Position numbers and translations under genes: made by a program | The notes under the pieces: model-generated | Told to the model about the DNA's origin: nothing | What the model saw: only the letters and a program-made list of their open reading frames with translations | Database searches by the model: none | Part shown: piece by piece, positions 59,101 to 64,000 of the stretch | Layout: the number at the start of each line of letters is the position of its first letter | Position numbering within the stretch: position 1 is the first letter of the stretch | From: Volvox africanus | Taxonomy: Eukaryota > Chlorophyta > Chlorophyceae > Chlamydomonadales > Volvocaceae | DNA length: 64,000 bases | Direction: 5' to 3' | NCBI GenBank assembly: GCA_030268105.1 | Contig: BSDZ01000080.1 | Coordinates: forward strand, 1,736,001 to 1,800,000

Positions 59101-61540
59101 TGTAATATAGGCACGGCAGCTGCGGCACGGGTTGTGCCCCCAGCGGTGGCTGCGCACAGCGCCTACGGCGGCACGCGGGCTGTCGTCCGCGGTACCCGCC
59201 ACGCGGCTCGCGTGGGTGGTCCCCCGCTGTCATGGCCCTTCAATATGGCTGACGACTTGCTCGAGTATGCATTACATGTGGCGGGTAAGTGACCCGTGGA
59301 TCTGTGTGACGCGATCTTCCCGTGTTGGTATGAGCAACACTTTAATGGGAACGTTTAGGGGCCCATGGTCGTGCCCTTGGGACATAGGTATCAGCCCCAC
59401 AGCCCCACACTATGTAGGTGCGTTGGTGCGGCTGGGTGAGCAAGTGACCCATGGGTCCGTTTCTGTGAGTGCCAATCGTGCGTTGGCAAATCGAGGCGCA
59501 TTTGTTGAATTCGACAACATTCTGTTTGCTCTACTCTGTGGGATGCTTATTTGGCAATGCGTAGGATCGATCTTGGTCGTCAGCGCACCCTGGTATTGTG
59601 CATGGTAGGCGAGTGACCCATGGGGGAATGTCTGTGAATGGGGCGCATGCCTAGGGGTGTCCAGTTGGGTTTGACCACTCAATCAAATTGAGCGTGCATA
59701 TTGCTTGTACGTGATGCATGGAAGGACGGGGGTTTGTGACTCTGTTGTTGTTGGGTTCATCCTCATGGCATCTTGCCCCCTCTGCGCTCACATCCGCCGG
59801 CGCCCTTGCCTTGCACAAGGGCGCATATGGAACACCTGGCTGGCGCTGGTACTGCTTACTGCTATCCTGGCTGTGCGGATTGTGGGCCGTACGACAAGGG
59901 CGTTGGCAGGCGCAATGGCGGCGGCGGCTGAAGGTCCCGCCAAGCGTATGGTGCACCACCGCCAAGTGGCAAGGGACCGGCTACTTGGTTCCGGCTACGA
60001 CCCGGGAAGTCGTGGAGTCTTCATGGCAGTACCAGGTAAGCTCATGCACCGGCCCGCTGCCTCTCCCTCCGCTTCCCTGGAGCAAGCCGTCGTGACACGG
60101 AAACCGCTCCTGCCCCAAGTGCAATAATTGCGTCCGCATGTGGCTCACTTGGGGAGGTGTGGAGCCTATAGGGGCACCCAACGGTCATCTCTGAGCACCC
60201 AACGGTCATCTCTGCTCCCGACTTCCACCGCGTGAACCTGATCTGACCTGACCCCATACAGCTGCCATAAACAACAACCCGCAGGCCCCGTGATGCATCT
60301 CATGCTGCCCGCCCAAGTCGGCGCAAATTTGTTGTCCAGCGGCAGCGCCCATGGCGGCGAACATAGTGGCGCCGGGTTGCTGTCGTATATCCTGGCGCCG
60401 GCAGTCATGGCTGTTGCATCGTCAGTCGCCGCGGCAGACGTGTGGGCCTGGCGTATACGACGGCTTTTTGTAGGGGTATCGCACATCTTTCCGGGAAGCC
60501 GGACAAAAGGTCTTTCATCACTGCCCATCCGCGCCGGGGAGGAGCACGTCGGTGTCGACGTCAGCGGCGGTGCCGCTTGCGCTCCATCGTCCTACCCACC
60601 CACCGCTTCCATCGCTGCACCCGTTGCAAAACCTGCCTCCGCCAGTGCCGCCACTGCACCCGAGCCCGTCGGTGCTTTCCGCCTAATTCCGCCCATTCCC
60701 GTAGCTTACCCCGGTATCGGCGAAAATCGGGGAATTACCGCCGCCACCATCGCCACCGGGACTGACGACGACCCGTTCACCGCACCCGCTGATGCCTTCG
60801 CTGCGGCGCTGGACTTGATGGGGACTGCGACCCGCGGCGGGCTGGGAAATGGCGAGGACTCCCCACAACACCGGCGCTCCCGCGCGCACGATCTCATGCC
60901 GTATGACCTGGTGCAGGGAATGGATTATGGCGCTGACGCCGAGGGGTGTGAGGACGTTCCCAACGAGCTTCAACCAGCGACTTCAATGGACAAGGACCGT
61001 GACCGCCAGCGAAGCATTAACCTGGACGCTCTGGACACCGGCACCGCGGTCGGCATCCGCAGCCGCCACGAGCCCCACCATCACCATCGCCAGCACGAGC
61101 ACGATATGTCTGTACGGTGGGAAGGCCTGAAGAAATCAAGTGTCGGCAGCGGCGGCGGCGACGGAAGCAGCGACGCGCCGCTGCAGCTGCGCCGCTCCGA
61201 GGTTGTTTCCAACAGCGGCGCGCTGACGCCGCCTGACGCCGCCACTGGTCCTAGCGACAGGCAGTACCCCGCGGGTACGGCGGCCGCGGCGGACGTTGAA
61301 GACGACGGCAGCAGCGACTTCGGCGTGCGCGGTAGGTTTTTCGGTTATACACCCATGTACTCCGGTCTGAATGACGGTCTTGGGGCGGCAGCAGCGCCCC
61401 AGTCTCAGCGAGAAGATCTGCACTCGGAAACTCACGGAAGTGTCGGCGGTGCGCTGGCAAGCCTGGGGGGCAAGCTGTCTTGTAGCGGCTGCGGCGATGT
61501 ATACCGGGATCCACGAGATGAGAAGGAAGGGGCGCCTTGA
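50121..61540 (+). CDS. Large alanine-rich repeat protein (unrecognised)
   Basis: Exons found: 50121-50270, 50725-50841, 51432-51683, 51897-52379, 52481-52577, 52646-52804, 53034-53291, 53428-53691, 54066-54449, 54739-55197, 55389-55715, 55953-56216, 57058-57387, 57473-57967, 58498-58596, 59120-59284, about 59720-60035, and 60285 to a stop at 61540. Phases agree throughout except at the start of the 59.7 kb exon. The N-terminus (RSVRVVIVSGKKKLGVSDA) is globular. Exon 5 has a Cys motif, CPHGC..CNQ. From exon 6 on, the protein is Ala/Gly/Val-rich with amphipathic or membrane-like stretches (ALVLLTAILAVRIVG). Function is unknown. The exon 5 frame stops at CNQC if its intron is kept, so two genes (50.1-52.6 and about 52.6-61.5 kb) are possible. 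Confidence 0.5.
53428..53691 (+). other. Duplicated exon, copy 1
   Basis: A 264-bp phase 1-1 exon encoding an 87-residue Ala/Val/Gly segment (AVTASVSAAGSVVKGTTDLA onward). It differs from 55953-56216 at about seven bases, all at third codon positions and all synonymous. An earlier-looking open frame continues past the donor GTAACG but soon stops. Confidence 0.85.
54066..54449 (+). other. Diverged paralogous exon, copy 1
   Basis: Encodes EASKATLQAATGAATRLYET then TAAAATAPIQAFGAAVHGA. It aligns with the exon at 57058-57387 (FILQAAADTAAKVYESPSEV, TVAAATAPIHAADAAVHGS). Each follows one copy of the 264-bp exon, so the duplicated unit spans at least two exons. Confidence 0.75.
55953..56216 (+). 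other. Duplicated exon, copy 2
   Basis: Same length, flanking phases (1-1) and protein sequence as 53428-53691. The preceding intron end is different (TGTCTTGCAG versus TTGGTCCGCAG), so the duplication ends close to the exon borders, or the introns have since diverged. Confidence 0.85.
56217..57057 (+). other. Long intron of the alanine-rich gene
   Basis: 840 bp of lower-GC sequence without coding signal between two phase-1 exons. Confidence 0.5.
57058..57387 (+). other. Diverged paralogous exon, copy 2
   Basis: Paralogue of 54066-54449 with many amino-acid changes and a different C-terminal half. Phase 1 at both ends. Confidence 0.75.
58780..58990. repeat. Partial copy of the right-edge foldback repeat
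   Basis: Shares AGCAAGCGAAT-GCTCC-GTCGTTCGGTT, TTAATATTTCTGCGGCAT, GCAAAGTGTCCTGGTGTAAC and GAGATCGTGATCAAG with the arms at 63570-64000, though diverged. It lies in an intron of the alanine-rich gene. Confidence 0.8.
59270..60030. repeat. Inverted duplication, left arm
   Basis: Reverse-complementary to about 62555-63240. The segment 59700-59960 is nearly identical between arms; the outer part (59285-59640) is diverged but alignable. It contains an exon of the alanine-rich gene. Confidence 0.85.
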
Positions 61541-62530
61541 CGACCTGCCATCGCACTGTTTCCCTAAGCCCGTCATTTCATGCGATTTGAGTGATATTTG
61601 AGTATACATCACGACGAGACGAATGAGCAGGAACAGGAGGACGAGGTTTCTGAGCTGGTGAGGGATAAGGGGTTCGCCGTCTGCCTCTTCTTTGACTACA
61701 GTACGACTGCGGAATGGACGTGTATGCATGAAACCGTAATCATGCCCTCATTGTGCCGTTCGCATGAACGAGCGATTGAGCCGTATTAGGAATGTGCCAT
61801 GTTTCCATTACAAGGCTTATGGGGAAAGGTTTCTCTAGAGCACATTGAGATTATTGACATCTTATAACACGGCGTCTACACGGCTGGGCGCGGTTTGGGT
61901 CGGGGCGGCTGTGGGCTAGGAGCAGGGTTTTACTTGCAAGCTATAGGAGCCGCTCGATCGTCGCAATACACGAGACGGTGAAGAGCTTCACCGCCACCCC
62001 AGCATTCCTCCTACGAACCCCAGATCGGCCTGGATGCCGACAAGGAGCGCGTCAGTGCAATCAAGAGGAATGACGGAATGCAAAACTGTCATCCTTCTAG
62101 GTGGCCCGTCTGCACAAAACAGTCATTACTTCGCCGCCCCGCGTTGATCTTCCGAAAAAAGTTCTTTTTGCCGATACGAGCGGGTCGTGGCTTTTGCTGT
62201 GAGGTTGGGAATCTGAATTGGAGTTGAAAGTGTGCTTGTTGAAGATAGACTGGTTTGCTGCTAGGGGGAGACCATGCGAGACCATTCAGTTGTTGTCTGA
62301 CATTATGCGGCTTAAGCACATTCGTTATGCTGGGTGTGTCGGGAGGTAGCCTATGCCATGCCGGATTCAGAATGGCCGTATGCTGCGCGTGCCGTGGTTT
62401 GCGAAGTGGCAAAGCCAGGGACTGGAAGGCAGGATGCAGCTGCTGTGCGTGCCAAAGCGCGGGAGGAATCCGCGGCTCTCGACATTAGCACAGCAGTGGT
62501 GCACGCGAGTGTGTAAGGGACGAAGGGATC
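61541..62530 (+). other. 3' region of the alanine-rich gene; possible extra exons
   Basis: No TGTAA follows the 61540 stop closely; the first clear one is at 62512-62516. A frame at about 62346-62515 (YAMPDSEWPYAARAVVCEVA, AAVRAKAREESAALDIST) is Ala-rich, preceded by a possible CGGGAG acceptor, and ends at a TAA inside that TGTAA. It may be an alternative last exon. A short acidic segment (NEQEQEDEVSEL) at 61604-61659 precedes a GTGAGG donor. Confidence 0.35.
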
Positions 62531-62554
62531 GAGGGGGATTCAGAGACGAGCTGG

Positions 62555-63240
62555 CAGTAGCCGGAACCAAGAAGCCGGTCCCTTGGCGGGACCTTCAGCA
62601 GCCGCCGCCGCCATTGCGCCTGCCAACGCCCTTGTCGTACGGCCCACAATCCGCACAGCCAGGATAGCAGTAAGCAGTACCAGCGCCAGCCAGGTGTTCC
62701 ATATGCGCCCTTGTGCAAGGCAAGGGCGCCGGCGGATGTGAGCGCAGAGGGGGCAAGATGCCATGAGGATGAACCCAACAACAACAGAGTCACAAACCCC
62801 CGTCCTTCCATGCATCACGCTCAATTTGGTTAAGTGGTTGGTTTTTGGTTACCTATTGTCAAACCCAATGAGACCGCATGCGTAATTCACAGATATTGAC
62901 TCATGGGTCACTCGCCTACCGCGTACGATTAGGGTTTGCCGACGACCCCGATCGATTGCACCTATTGCCCAAACATACAGATAGTGAACCACGGGCTATT
63001 CACCCGCTATATGCCCGATACAACCCTACTAGTGGTTGTAATGACCCATGGGTCATTTGCACACCCATATTCGTGCCAAGCACGTATGCTTATATCACCA
63101 AAGGAAGTCAAATTGCCTTCATGGGGTCGATGCATGTGCAATATATAAGGACCGAGCCACGGGGGCCCTGCTCTTTCACATTAAAGTGGTGCTCATGCCA
63201 GCAAGGTCGCGCAATACAGACCCATGGGTCACCTATCCGC
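62555..63240. repeat. Inverted duplication, right arm (exon pseudogene copy on the minus strand)
   Basis: The minus strand repeats the exon at 59.7-60.0 kb (GFILMASCPLCAHIRRRPCL, TWLALVLLTAILAVRIVGRT). It has one extra alanine codon and a 29-base deletion between two CAAG repeats, which shifts the frame. It lacks the exon's GTAAGC donor context. Most likely a non-functional copy. Confidence 0.85.
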
Positions 63241-63244
63241 CAGT

Positions 63245-63560
63245 CGGTCCGCGTCGGTGGGCCCATGCTGTCATGGACGTTCGATACGACTGGCAGATAG
63301 CTTACACATGACGGTGTGGGGCCACCGATGCGAGCCACGTGGTGGGTGCCGCAAACAGCAGTACGTGTGCCCGCATGGCAGCAAACCCGTTGTCGCAGCC
63401 GCCGTGCCTATGGCATACCACGGCGACGTGGATATTAGAACAGCTAAAGAAATTTACGTGCAAGCAATGGATTCGCAAGACCAAGTCCGAAATGTTGGTG
63501 GTAGCAAAGCACTGTTGCAGCCCTAAACATTTCGCTTCTTGGTCAGATGAGACAATGGTT
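63245..63560. other. Spacer; partial direct similarity to the exon at 59.2 kb
   Basis: 63246-63300 (GTCGGTGGGCCCATGCTGTCATGGACGTTC region) resembles 59205-59262 in the same orientation. A plus-strand frame near 63370-63526 (MAYHGDVDIRTAKEIYVQAM) is open but unassigned. Confidence 0.35.
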
Positions 63561-63564
63561 GATT

Positions 63565-64000
63565 TTGTCTTTCGAACTTGGTGACGATCTCGCCGACTAA
63601 AGGGTTAACTGAAAGTTACACCAGGACACCCGCACATGCCGCAGAAATATAAAGAGCTAGGATATTAAATAAAGCTATATTACTTGGAAATGTAATTCGC
63701 GTTATTAGAGCAGTTCAGCAACCGAACGACCCACGGAGCAATTCGCTTGCTGTTACATTCTTGGGGCCAGAAACCTTCAGGCACAAGCTAATTGCTCCGT
63801 GGGTCGTTCGGTTGCTGAACTCATCCAGTAACGCGAATTAGATTTCCAAGTAATACAGCTTTATTTAATATCCTAACTCTTTATATTTCTGCGGCATGTG
63901 CGGGCTGGCTGATCTATGCAAAGTGTCCTGGTGTAACTTTCAATGAACGCTTTAGCCGGCGAGATCGTCACTAAGGTCGAAAGACAAAGCCAACCGTCTT
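63565..64000. repeat. Long foldback (inverted) repeat at the right edge
   Basis: Arms of about 180-210 bp (63565-63745 and 63790-64000) are reverse complements with few mismatches, around a centre near 63760 that itself starts GCTTG and ends CAAGC. Landmarks in both arms: GACGATCTCGCC, GAAAGTTACACCAGGACA, GCACATGCCGCAGAAATATAAAGAG, CCGAACGACCCACGGAGCAATT. The right arm may run past the window. Confidence 0.92.

Overview
The window is nuclear DNA of a green alga, most likely a volvocine chlorophyte (Chlamydomonas/Volvox relatives). The evidence is intron-rich genes with GC-rich third positions, TGTAA polyadenylation signals after several stop codons, a radial-spoke protein of the RSP2 type, plant-type GATA zinc fingers, many Ala/Gln/Gly low-complexity runs, and an L1-like LINE. 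No bacterial operon, CRISPR array or rRNA gene is visible. Exon models were built by hand from splice signals, reading phase and coding character. Unless stated otherwise, every junction quoted keeps frame.

Layout. 1-7.2 kb (+): an intronless profilin gene, then a seven-exon RSP2-like radial-spoke gene. 7.2-21 kb: a repeat island. It holds AT-rich and (AACAT)n microsatellites, two broken LINE pieces lodged between the pentamer arrays, a dispersed repeat, a TA microsatellite and one LINE with both ORFs intact. 21-35.3 kb (-): the 3' part of an unrecognised gene, then a 17-exon ankyrin-repeat protein kinase of about 1,718 residues. Its first exon lies 264 bp from a divergently transcribed gene. 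35.5-37.9 kb (+): a seven-helix protein resembling the CREST membrane hydrolases. 39.2-48.2 kb (+): two GATA-type zinc-finger genes in tandem, with a weakly supported exon pair before them. 50.1-about 61.5 kb (+): a very long alanine-rich gene (or two adjacent genes) of at least 18 exons, in which most downstream introns are phase 1 and one 264-bp exon is present twice. 59.3-64 kb: a diverged inverted duplication of that gene's 3' portion and a long foldback repeat at the right edge.

Profilin (actin), RSP2 (axoneme), the kinase (signalling) and the GATA factors (transcription) are ordinary eukaryotic genes and do not form a pathway together. The points most worth following are the protein-constrained exon duplication in the alanine-rich gene, the LINE pieces embedded in pentanucleotide arrays, and the architecture of the ankyrin-kinase.
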